Shown: piece by piece, positions 11,279 to 18,848 of the stretch
Layout of the letters: every line of letters begins with the position of its first letter
Numbering within the stretch: position 1 is the first letter of the stretch
Source of the DNA: Saccharospirillum sp.
GTDB lineage: Bacteria > Pseudomonadota > Gammaproteobacteria > Pseudomonadales > Natronospirillaceae
Length of the DNA stretch: 42,426 nucleotides
Reading direction: 5' to 3'
NCBI GenBank assembly: GCA_022565595.1
Contig: JAIUML010000033.1
Span: forward strand, 1-42,426
Translations under genes and position numbers: made by a program
Notes under the pieces: model-generated
What the model saw: the letters and a program-made list of their open reading frames with translations, nothing else
What the model was told of the DNA's origin: nothing
The model's database searches: none

Positions 11279-12342
11279 CTCGGTCGATCATCAACCACTA
11301 CATCCTGAAACGAACCGCCATTTTCATTGCCATCGTCGTGCTGGCAATCGGTGGTCTGCTGCTGGTCATGAATGTTGCCGACGAGATCAGCCGCCGTGGC
11401 AGCGAAGACTATAGCGCCTGGGACGCCCTGCTCAATGAGCTCTATGGCCTTCCTCTATACCTCTATCAGTTTATCGGCCCCATGGTCCTGCTTGGTACGT
11501 TGATTTCGGTCGCGGGTATGGCCAAGAGCAGTGAGCTGGTCATAATCCAGTTGGCATCACGCAGCGCTGCTGGTTTGGTGTTGCGCTTGTTGTTGCCAGG
11601 CCTGATCCTGCTCGCCCCCATTTTCTACGTCGGTGAGTGGGTTGCCCCCCAACTGCGATTGCACGCCGAAATCGTGCGCGCCGACAAGCTCGGCCGCAGC
11701 CGCCCAACCCTGAGTGGCGAATGGTACAGAGACAATCAATGGATCATTAATGCAGACTTTATCTCACCCGACCGAGTCATTTCCGGCTTGACGCTTTTTG
11801 AGTTGGATAGCACCAACCAGCTGACCAGCGTCATCTACGCACAGCAGGCTGTGCCGCAGGCCAATGGCTGGCGACTGGAAAACGCGCGAATCCTGGAATT
11901 CGCGACAGAGCGAACCGCTCAATCCTTTGCCGAAGAGTCACTCTGGTTTCCAGAGAACTTCAATGCCGACCTGGTCAGCATTCTCAGCCAGAGAACCCGA
12001 GAACTCACTTTGAGCCAACTCGCAAGGCAGGTGCGCTTCGCTACAGAGCAGGACCAGCCCAACCCGGAATTGAGTTTGACCTATTGGAACCGCTTCTGGT
12101 TTCCGATTCAGTACGTGGGAATGCTGTTTCTGGCCCTGGCCTTCTCTTTCGGCTCCTTCCGGCAAAGAACCCTCGGTGACGCCGCCTTCAAAGGCGTCGC
12201 CCTGGCCATCGCCATACAGTTGCTGACGGAGACAGCCGGCAGTTTGCTGATGGTCGTAGGCGTGCCCGCGCTACTGGCGGCACTGGTACCGACGGGTTTG
12301 TTTGTTGGGGGGGCGTTTTGGGTGTTGCGGCGTAGGCTTTAG
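11275..12342 (+). CDS. lptG: LPS export ABC transporter permease LptG
   Basis: This 355-aa protein is the partner permease of LptF with the same layout: three N-terminal helices, a periplasmic jellyroll (about 130-265) and three C-terminal helices. Family signs are GMAKSSELVIIQLASRSA, SGEWYRDNQWIINAD and the C-terminal FWFPIQYVGMLFLALAFSFG. It forms the LptB2FG complex that moves LPS onto the LptC-LptA bridge. The ATG overlaps the lptF stop as ATGA. It converges on msbA with only 5 bp between stop codons. Confidence 0.93.
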   Translation: MTRSIINHYILKRTAIFIAIVVLAIGGLLLVMNVADEISRRGSEDYSAWDALLNELYGLPLYLYQFIGPMVLLGTLISVAGMAKSSELVIIQLASRSAAGLVLRLLLPGLILLAPIFYVGEWVAPQLRLHAEIVRADKLGRSRPTLSGEWYRDNQWIINADFISPDRVISGLTLFELDSTNQLTSVIYAQQAVPQANGWRLENARILEFATERTAQSFAEESLWFPENFNADLVSILSQRTRELTLSQLARQVRFATEQDQPNPELSLTYWNRFWFPIQYVGMLFLALAFSFGSFRQRTLGDAAFKGVALAIAIQLLTETAGSLLMVVGVPALLAALVPTGLFVGGAFWVLRRRL

Positions 12343-12347
12343 GCCCC

Positions 12348-14117
12348 CTACTCCTCAAAAGAAGCATTCAACCGATAATAATGCCCCTTCAACGCCAACA
12401 ACTCTTCATGAGTCCCGGTCTCCACCACCTGCCCCTGATCCAACACATGAATCACATCCGCATTCATCACCGTCGATAGCCGATGGGCTATCACCAGGGT
12501 CGTCTTGCGACGTGCCAGGGTTTCCAAAGTTTCCTGAATCAGTTTCTCGGTACGGGTATCCAGCGCAGACGTTGCCTCATCCAACAGCAAAATGGGTGCA
12601 TCACGCAGCAAGGCACGTGCGATTGCCACCCGTTGGCGTTGCCCGCCAGACAAGCTGGAGCCTCTGGGCCCAGCCAGACTGTCCAGGCCCTCGTCCAGCA
12701 ACTGGGTATATTCGGTCACCAGGGCTTCCTCTGCGGCACGCTCAACGGCCTCTGGCTCTGCTTCAAGGCGACCCAGTTGAATGTTCTGGCGCACGCTTTC
12801 ATCGAACAGAGCGGAATCCTGGCTGACGACGGCGAACAGGCGCCTTAGTTCATGAACATCGAAAGAGCGGATGTCATCATCACCAAAGCGAACGCTGCCA
12901 CCCTGAGGGTCTATCAGGCGAGTCAGCAGGTTGAAAACCGTTGTCTTACCCGCCCCGGACGAACCAACCAGTGCCGTCATCTTGCCCGCCGGTGCCACCA
13001 GACTCAGGTGGTTCAAAACGCCTTTTTCAGCGTTATAGCGAAACTGTACATCGTCCAGAACGATATCGCGCTGCTCAATATCTGCCGGTATCGGCATGGG
13101 GTTTTGCGGTGAAACAAGCGTCGGTTTGAGATCCAGCACCGCGTAGATGCGCTCAAGCGAAGCGCTGGCAGCCAGAAAAGCCCCACTGACGTTACTCAAT
13201 CGGCGCAATGGATCAAAAATCAGGGCCAGAGCCGTAAAGAAGCTCATGAATTCACCGAGGGACTTATCGCCAGAAATAATCTGCTCACTGCCGAAGATCA
13301 CCACCATCACCAGACCAAAACCAGCCACCAGATCAATCATCGCCGGCATGGCAGCCTTGCCGATTTCAGACCGACGCTGGTACTTGAAGAAGTTACCGGT
13401 CTCCTTGCGGAAGCGGTCATCCTCGTGCACTTCAAGGTTATTCTGCTTTATGGCATTAATACCATGGAAAATCTCATCCAGCCGGGTCGACATCACCGAG
13501 GATACTTGCCTGGATTTGCGGGTGGTACGCAGTATCAAGCGACGAATAATGGCGATCGGCCCAACCACCAGCGGTATGCCCACCATGGCCAAGAGCGTCC
13601 AGCGCCAGTCGGCCATGATTGCGACAGTCAGCAGCGCCATAAGGGCCACACCATCGCGCACCAGGTTGATCAGGGCGGTACTGGCGAAAGCTTTTAGCTG
13701 CTCGGTATCTCCGCGAACCCGATCGATAAGCGCACCAGGCGAATGCTGTATAAAAAAAGCGGTATCCAGCCGAACAAGATGGCTCAGCATGTCTTTCTGG
13801 AGTTGGGTGATCACCCTCAAACTGACCGTCACTGTTAACGCACGCTGCCCTAACCCACCCAGAGCACGCGCACTGAACACTATCAGGATGGCCATGGCGA
13901 TCCAGAAGACATCCTCCGAATTACCCGCTACAAAGATCCGATCAAACATCGGTTTGACCAGATAACTGAGCAACCCTACAGCACTGCCTTCCAGCACAGC
14001 CAGTAACCCAGCAGCCAACAGCAACCAGCCATACTTGAACACATAGTCACGCCACAAACGCCCAATCAAGGCGCTTCGAGACGTGTCATGGTGGCCCTCT
14101 AAACTGAATTTATTCAC
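12348..14117 (-). CDS. msbA: Lipid A/LPS flippase, MsbA-type ABC exporter
   Basis: This 589-aa half-transporter has six N-terminal transmembrane helices (about 30-315) and a C-terminal ATPase. Walker A is GSSGAGKT (385-392), the signature LSGGQ (489-493), Walker B ILLLDE (509-514) and the switch His545. Length and order match MsbA, which flips core-lipid A across the inner membrane. Its placement with LPS genes supports this, although another lipid exporter of the same family cannot be excluded. The start is a GTG at 14117 that overlaps the preceding phosphatase gene by 8 nt (GTGAATAA). It is the last gene of the phosphatase/small peptide/phosphatase operon. Confidence 0.88.
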   Translation of the reverse strand: MNKFSLEGHHDTSRSALIGRLWRDYVFKYGWLLLAAGLLAVLEGSAVGLLSYLVKPMFDRIFVAGNSEDVFWIAMAILIVFSARALGGLGQRALTVTVSLRVITQLQKDMLSHLVRLDTAFFIQHSPGALIDRVRGDTEQLKAFASTALINLVRDGVALMALLTVAIMADWRWTLLAMVGIPLVVGPIAIIRRLILRTTRKSRQVSSVMSTRLDEIFHGINAIKQNNLEVHEDDRFRKETGNFFKYQRRSEIGKAAMPAMIDLVAGFGLVMVVIFGSEQIISGDKSLGEFMSFFTALALIFDPLRRLSNVSGAFLAASASLERIYAVLDLKPTLVSPQNPMPIPADIEQRDIVLDDVQFRYNAEKGVLNHLSLVAPAGKMTALVGSSGAGKTTVFNLLTRLIDPQGGSVRFGDDDIRSFDVHELRRLFAVVSQDSALFDESVRQNIQLGRLEAEPEAVERAAEEALVTEYTQLLDEGLDSLAGPRGSSLSGGQRQRVAIARALLRDAPILLLDEATSALDTRTEKLIQETLETLARRKTTLVIAHRLSTVMNADVIHVLDQGQVVETGTHEELLALKGHYYRLNASFEE

Positions 14118-14769
14118 GCCGCAATACCTTATCGACCAGCCAACTGGACCAGCCTTTGGGTTTAAAATTCTGGTTGATCTCGTTAGGGTCGTAGACTTGC
14201 TCTACCCATGGCAAAAACTCAATGCCACTGCGATCATGGGCCTGCTGATATGCGGCCAAAAAGGCATCCAACCGTCCAGTTTTTGCCCCTTTGAAGTGCA
14301 GATATCGCCATGAGAGCTGATCTCGAGCCTGATCGATGGAGCCCGATTTTGACAACAATAAATAGAGTGCTGTTGCGAACCCGGCTCGGTCGGCACCTGA
14401 CTTGCAATGCAGCAGCACAGGATACTCTACGCGACGAAACAAATCGGCCAACGCCATTATACGCTCAGGTTTAGGAGCACCACGAGACGACATTTTAAAG
14501 GCGATCAGGTCCATCCCTAGCTGTTCACAGGCTTCCCTTTCGAAAGAGGCAGCTGCCGATTGATTGAGGCCACGTAGTGAGATAACCGTTCGCAAGCCCT
14601 TTCTTGCCAATCGACGCAGCACCCATGGACTCGGCTGATTCGAGCGATAGACCCCTGGTACGACCTCCTGAGGGCCATTCCAGAAGAAACGCAAGACACC
14701 ATGATCGAGAAACATGGCATCACACCAGGCACGAAATCGACTCCATCCTGAACCTGGAGAATCAGACAT
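14110..14769 (-). CDS. Dual-specificity/tyrosine-type phosphatase, LPS-associated (paralogue 1)
   Basis: This 219-aa cytoplasmic protein has the cysteine-phosphatase P-loop HCKSGADRAG with Cys122 as nucleophile and Arg128 as phosphate binder. A preceding region, GVYRSNQPSPW with TVISLRG, is typical of DSP-like families. The usual general-acid aspartate is not obvious; SSRGAPKPE occupies that area. The protein is a clear paralogue of the one at 14878-15615, sharing RSNQPSPW, HCKSGADRAG and the C-terminal VDKVLRRE/VDRVLRRE. Its position directly upstream of msbA, with 8-nt overlaps on both sides, suggests that it dephosphorylates an LPS-core or lipid intermediate, or regulates the pathway. The substrate is unknown. 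Confidence 0.8.
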   Translation of the reverse strand: MSDSPGSGWSRFRAWCDAMFLDHGVLRFFWNGPQEVVPGVYRSNQPSPWVLRRLARKGLRTVISLRGLNQSAAASFEREACEQLGMDLIAFKMSSRGAPKPERIMALADLFRRVEYPVLLHCKSGADRAGFATALYLLLSKSGSIDQARDQLSWRYLHFKGAKTGRLDAFLAAYQQAHDRSGIEFLPWVEQVYDPNEINQNFKPKGWSSWLVDKVLRRE

Positions 14770-14872
14770 CTCGCCACCCGTCTTTAGTCAGCAAGCCAAA
14801 CAACGATCGGAGAGACAATAAGAATGCAAGCAACAATGCCACGACACAACCTTCATATTCCGTGTAAATCAT
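14762..14872 (-). CDS. 36-residue small membrane protein between the paired phosphatases
   Basis: The ATG at 14872 is 5 nt after the stop of the upstream phosphatase gene (TAA-GCGCC-ATG). The TGA stop overlaps the next gene's ATG as ATGTCTGA. The product begins MIYTEYEGC and contains one hydrophobic segment, VVALLLAFLLSLRSLFGLL (10-28), followed by TKDGWRDV. Tight placement in an operon, coupling on both sides and a single clean transmembrane helix argue that it is real. No strong Shine-Dalgarno is visible, so translation probably depends on reinitiation. The family is unrecognised. A role tethering a phosphatase to the membrane is speculation. Confidence 0.55.
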   Translation of the reverse strand: MIYTEYEGCVVALLLAFLLSLRSLFGLLTKDGWRDV

Positions 14873-14877
14873 GGCGC

Positions 14878-15615
14878 TTACTCTCGCCGCAGCACTCGAT
14901 CGACCAGAAAGGTCAACGGCCCGCGACTGCTGAAAGAAGCGGCCACTTTGTCTGGGTCGTACCGACTGGATACCCATTCTTCCAGACTAACTCCTGTTTC
15001 TGAATGAGCCTCGATATATTTTTCAATAACATGATCCATCATGCCTGTTGAGGCCTGCTTGATGTGGAAGTATTTTAGTGAAAGCTGCGCTCTTGCGGAA
15101 TCAACATCCTGTCGCTCCATAAGAACCGCCATGGCGGCAATAAGGCCAGCCCGATCAGCGCCAGATTTACAGTGCAACAAGATAGGTCTCGGCGCCTCCA
15201 ATAGCACCTTGATGACGTACTCAAGCCTATCGACGGGAGGCGGCCGCCTTGAGCTCAATCGAACACTATTTAACGCAAGGCCAAGCTGCTCACAATAATA
15301 GTGTTCCAGGTGGTATGAACCGCTTTGCCCTTCCCCACGCAGATTCAAAACCGTCTTGAATCCATTCTCTGCAAGGTGCTTTAAACGCCAGGGCGAGGGT
15401 TGATTGGAACGCCAAATTCCGGGCACCACCTCAACGGGGCGATTGACAGGCAGTCGCAGGAGCCCCAAATCAATCACCAGCATGTCGAACCAGGCCGCAA
15501 GTCTAGGGAGCCGCTGGTGCATTCTTTCAGGCCACAAACGACGCCAACGGCTAAATGGGGAAAGTGATTTAGGCAAAGAAGTCACTCTAAAAGGGGCGCT
15601 CAAATGGCCCGCCAT
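14878..15615 (-). CDS. Dual-specificity/tyrosine-type phosphatase, LPS-associated (paralogue 2)
   Basis: This protein of up to 245 aa has the P-loop HCKSGADRAG with Cys149 and Arg155, and the family block RSNQPSPWRLKHL. A second ATG at residue 32 (start 15522) would give a length closer to its paralogue, and the first 31 residues have no counterpart there, so the start is uncertain. It is the first gene of a minus-strand operon running through the 36-aa peptide and paralogue 1 to msbA, and it diverges from the kinase fusion 96 bp away. Opposing kinase and phosphatase genes back to back suggest controlled phosphorylation of the LPS core, which is inferred. Confidence 0.8.
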   Translation of the reverse strand: MAGHLSAPFRVTSLPKSLSPFSRWRRLWPERMHQRLPRLAAWFDMLVIDLGLLRLPVNRPVEVVPGIWRSNQPSPWRLKHLAENGFKTVLNLRGEGQSGSYHLEHYYCEQLGLALNSVRLSSRRPPPVDRLEYVIKVLLEAPRPILLHCKSGADRAGLIAAMAVLMERQDVDSARAQLSLKYFHIKQASTGMMDHVIEKYIEAHSETGVSLEEWVSSRYDPDKVAASFSSRGPLTFLVDRVLRRE

Positions 15616-15711
15616 GATACAGAAAGACCCCGTCTATGCATAGATTCGCCAACGTTGGCCCGGCGCTCGAGGTACGATACCATAGCCAGCCAATCAACCA
15701 TTGCCAGCCCC

Positions 15712-17886
15712 ATGCCTACTCGCTCTCATTACATTTCACTTGACTCACTCGGCCTTTCGACCTTTGAAGGCGAAGTGCTAGCGACTTACGCAAAGCCTGA
15801 GTTTACAGCCTGGCTACACAACCTGCCCAACCAGCTCGCCAGTACCACTGAAGATCAACTAATCTTCAAGATGAGAAACCGGGTATACCGGCTTCCATGC
15901 CCGTTGGGAACCGGAGAGCTTTGCATCAAGGCTTTCAAAAAACCAGACCGTCTACGCTCTGCCATTTATAGACGTCGAGGTAGCAAAACGAAGCGGGCCC
16001 ATCAATACGCCCATCACCTCTATGAACAAAGCCAAACTGTCGCAGAACCCATCGGGTATATGGAAGAGTGGCAAGGCTCTCAATTAGTACAGAGTTACTT
16101 GATCAGCCGCTACCTTAACGACAGCAGCGACTTCTATAGTGAAATGGCATACATCATCAACGAACGACCTTACGCTGGCGAGTTTATCAAACTGATTCGT
16201 ACCGTGGCTTATGCCGTGCGAGCCATGCATGACAGCGGTTTTATTCACGGCGACCTTGGTCCACAGAATATCCTTATGCAGCGCCTTGAAGCCTCAGAAT
16301 GGAGCAATGTCTCCTTCATTGACCTCAACCGCGGCTACATCCTTGATAGAGAGCCAACACTCAAGGAACGTGCGAAAGATCTCGATCGCATGAAGATTCC
16401 AAGCCATTTTCGACACATTTTTTACCAGATCTACTTCGGTGATAGCGCCCCACCGGAAGCCTTCTTGAACCTGGCGCAACGCTACTACAGCCGCTTTCAA
16501 TGGCACCAGGACTCGCGCAATTTCAGGCACCCAATTAGAACACTAAAGCGCAAGATAACCGGCAAATCAGAAGTCAAAAAGAAAGTGACCGCAGGTGTTC
16601 CTGCACTCCGGAACACCTGGGTTTGGGACGAATACTCAGCTCAACCTTCAGTAGTATTGACGGGCAAAGAACGCCGGGTTGAACGTAGCAAGAAAGACAT
16701 CTGGTTGACGCTTAAAGCCTGCGTCAAGCAAGCCAGGCCCATCTACAAGGCTTATAAAGAAGCCAAACAAACAGCATTCACCCGACAGAGGGATCTGCGC
16801 TTGGGACTGGGGGTCAGTGTTGAAGTTGATGAACATTTTGACGCTCAGCGCAAAGCTTTGGCGGAGCTACCCAATCAAAGCCTATTGATTCGATGCTACT
16901 TTCACCTCGAAGAAGCGCATTGGGCGACATGCATCGATGCCATCTCGCAACTAAAAGTGGATGGCCACAGCGTTTCACTGGCCCTGATTCAGGATCGAAA
17001 AGCTATACTCCATCCCGAACAGTGGGAAGCCTTCGTCTCGAAAGTGCTTTCAGAGTGCCACCAGGCTCTGGATTGTGTCGAGGTTGGGCATGCCATTAAT
17101 CGGGTCAAGTGGGGTATGTGGAATCTTGAAGAGATGGGAAGGCTCTGGCGTAAAGCGGGCGAATGGAAGGCTCAATATCCTGGGCTTACCTTTCTTGGCC
17201 CTGCGGTCAACGACTTTGAGTTCCAGTATTACCCGCCCTTGCTTGAGAAACACAAGAAAGCGTTCGATGCAGTCTCCGGACATCTCTATGTTGATCGTAG
17301 AGGTGCACCAGAGAATGCACAGAGTGGCTTTAGTACTCTGGAAAAAAGCCTTTTGGCCAGTGCCATTGCGCATAGTTACGGGAAAAGCGCTTACTATATT
17401 ACGGAGGTAAACTGGCCCTTGGAAAATACGGGCCTATATTCCCCCATTGCCGGTGCCTATATCAGGAAAGACGGCAAGGAGAGCACGCTTCATGTCTCAG
17501 AGGAAATGAGCGCTTCCTACATGGTGCGCTACGCGCTGATCACCCTATGCTCGGGTGCGACTCAGCGAATCTGGTGGTGGCGACTTGCTCACCAGGGCTT
17601 CGGGCTAATAGACAATACAAATGGCTGGCGCCCTCGACCAGGATGGCGAGCCTATGTGACTTTTCAGGAACACATTCAACAAGGTAAATTTTTGACGTAT
17701 CAACAAAGTGGCGCAGTTCACCTCTATGAATTCGAGACATTTACCATTGTTTATAGCCAGGAAAGCACAGCCTTCACGTTGGATTCAAATACAAAAGAAG
17801 TAAAGGATCTCTACGGGGAACGAATTACACCTTCCGAAGAGAACAGAGTGACGGTCAGCGAAAGCCCAATTTATCTGATGCGATAG
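15712..17886 (+). CDS. LPS-core kinase (WaaP/InaA-like) fused to glycoside-hydrolase-like barrel
   Basis: This 724-aa protein is a two-domain fusion. Residues about 40-280 form a WaaP/RIO-like kinase: Lys73 (CIKAFK), catalytic loop HGDLGPQN with Asp181 and Asn186, and the metal-binding Asp204 (FIDLN). After a basic linker (about 280-385), residues 390-690 read as a clan-A TIM barrel, with strands LLIRCYFHLE, VSLALIQ, CVEVGHAIN, LTFLGPAVN, AVSGHLYVD, YYITEVNWP and IWWWRL. Glu565 in TEVNWP sits at the nucleophile position. The usual Asn-Glu acid/base at strand 4 is replaced (GHAIN, 459-463). The ATG at 15712 is preferred; an earlier one at 15604 adds residues without homology. It probably phosphorylates core heptose. 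The role of the barrel is unknown. Confidence 0.72.
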   Translation: MPTRSHYISLDSLGLSTFEGEVLATYAKPEFTAWLHNLPNQLASTTEDQLIFKMRNRVYRLPCPLGTGELCIKAFKKPDRLRSAIYRRRGSKTKRAHQYAHHLYEQSQTVAEPIGYMEEWQGSQLVQSYLISRYLNDSSDFYSEMAYIINERPYAGEFIKLIRTVAYAVRAMHDSGFIHGDLGPQNILMQRLEASEWSNVSFIDLNRGYILDREPTLKERAKDLDRMKIPSHFRHIFYQIYFGDSAPPEAFLNLAQRYYSRFQWHQDSRNFRHPIRTLKRKITGKSEVKKKVTAGVPALRNTWVWDEYSAQPSVVLTGKERRVERSKKDIWLTLKACVKQARPIYKAYKEAKQTAFTRQRDLRLGLGVSVEVDEHFDAQRKALAELPNQSLLIRCYFHLEEAHWATCIDAISQLKVDGHSVSLALIQDRKAILHPEQWEAFVSKVLSECHQALDCVEVGHAINRVKWGMWNLEEMGRLWRKAGEWKAQYPGLTFLGPAVNDFEFQYYPPLLEKHKKAFDAVSGHLYVDRRGAPENAQSGFSTLEKSLLASAIAHSYGKSAYYITEVNWPLENTGLYSPIAGAYIRKDGKESTLHVSEEMSASYMVRYALITLCSGATQRIWWWRLAHQGFGLIDNTNGWRPRPGWRAYVTFQEHIQQGKFLTYQQSGAVHLYEFETFTIVYSQESTAFTLDSNTKEVKDLYGERITPSEENRVTVSESPIYLMR

Positions 17887-17946
17887 TCAGGTTGCCAGGA
17901 AAGTTCATCAAAGTAGGCTACTAAAGTTAGGTTTTGCTGTGTTTTT

Positions 17947-18801
17947 CTACCGAGTCTTCTTTAGTCGGCGTACCAGGCGCTTCCAGGGCTTGAAGTTGTT
18001 GTCCTGAATAAAACAACAAAAACGGTACCAACCTTCAGTGAAGTCGTCACCCAGGCACACACGAAAGAAATCCAAGCGCAGCGTAGCAGGAACTCTCATT
18101 CGTCTAAGCGACCAGACGAACAGCAAACGAAACAGAAAATCTGGCAACCTGGAAGGTAAGAACCGGACATCATCAGTATCGATAAACGTCATTGTCACCC
18201 GATCGCCCAAGTCCTGAACAAGTATATTGCTCTTTACCAGATCCGGCTGAATAAGTCTCGCCACTCTGACATCGTTGATCAGCTCAGCCAGTTGCATGAA
18301 AACACCTTCACGGCGTGAGTCTTCGGGGTTATTAGCGAACCACTCGCCCAACGTCTGATCCGCCTGAACATGATGGTATATAAACACCCCTCTTCGACGA
18401 AGTGTCGAAGGGGTAGTCATGCAGGCAACCGGTTGAATTGAAGGCACTCCTGCTTGTTGCAGTGCCTCTGCACCCAGAAAACTACGAAGGGCAAAATTGG
18501 TCAGGGTATTTTTAAGCAGAAACTCGATTCTTCGGCCCGTTCTTCGATCCTTGAAATCAGCAAAGAACTTGAGCACGTAGGGTGCTCCATGCCAATGAAC
18601 AAACAGAATACGGTGCCCTGCTCGCCTCATGACTTCGATACTGGATTGTTTCTCCAACCCTTCGGGGTAATCCAGCGTCGACCAGTCATCGGTAACTAAT
18701 GCTTGCTCTGCGATATAGCGTAACCCGTCCGGGATATCATGCGGGGCTTTAACAGATTGCCGAACAATAAACATAAATGGCCATAGTGAGTGGGTAAACA
18801 T
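17947..18801 (-). CDS. WaaY-like LPS core heptose kinase
   Basis: This 284-aa protein resembles the RfaY/WaaY branch of LPS core kinases. Lys78 (YVLKFF) would bind ATP phosphates, the catalytic loop reads LIQPDLVKSNILV with Asp187 and Asn192, and FIDTDD supplies metal-binding Asp208. The usual histidine of the HxD loop is a glutamine (QPD). It would phosphorylate a heptose of the inner core in the cytoplasm. An alternative start at residue 10 (18774) is possible. It is convergent with the kinase fusion (60 bp apart) and divergent from the TagB-like gene (47 bp apart). Confidence 0.72.
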   Translation of the reverse strand: MFTHSLWPFMFIVRQSVKAPHDIPDGLRYIAEQALVTDDWSTLDYPEGLEKQSSIEVMRRAGHRILFVHWHGAPYVLKFFADFKDRRTGRRIEFLLKNTLTNFALRSFLGAEALQQAGVPSIQPVACMTTPSTLRRRGVFIYHHVQADQTLGEWFANNPEDSRREGVFMQLAELINDVRVARLIQPDLVKSNILVQDLGDRVTMTFIDTDDVRFLPSRLPDFLFRLLFVWSLRRMRVPATLRLDFFRVCLGDDFTEGWYRFCCFIQDNNFKPWKRLVRRLKKTR

Positions 18802-18848
18802 CTGCTAGAATATCAGAAAATCGTTCAAGACAGATACTGGGGTGACGT

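Noticed and set aside
15604-15711. 36-residue N-terminal extension of the kinase fusion
   Set aside because: It overlaps the divergent phosphatase start and has no kinase-like sequence; the ATG at 15712 is simpler.
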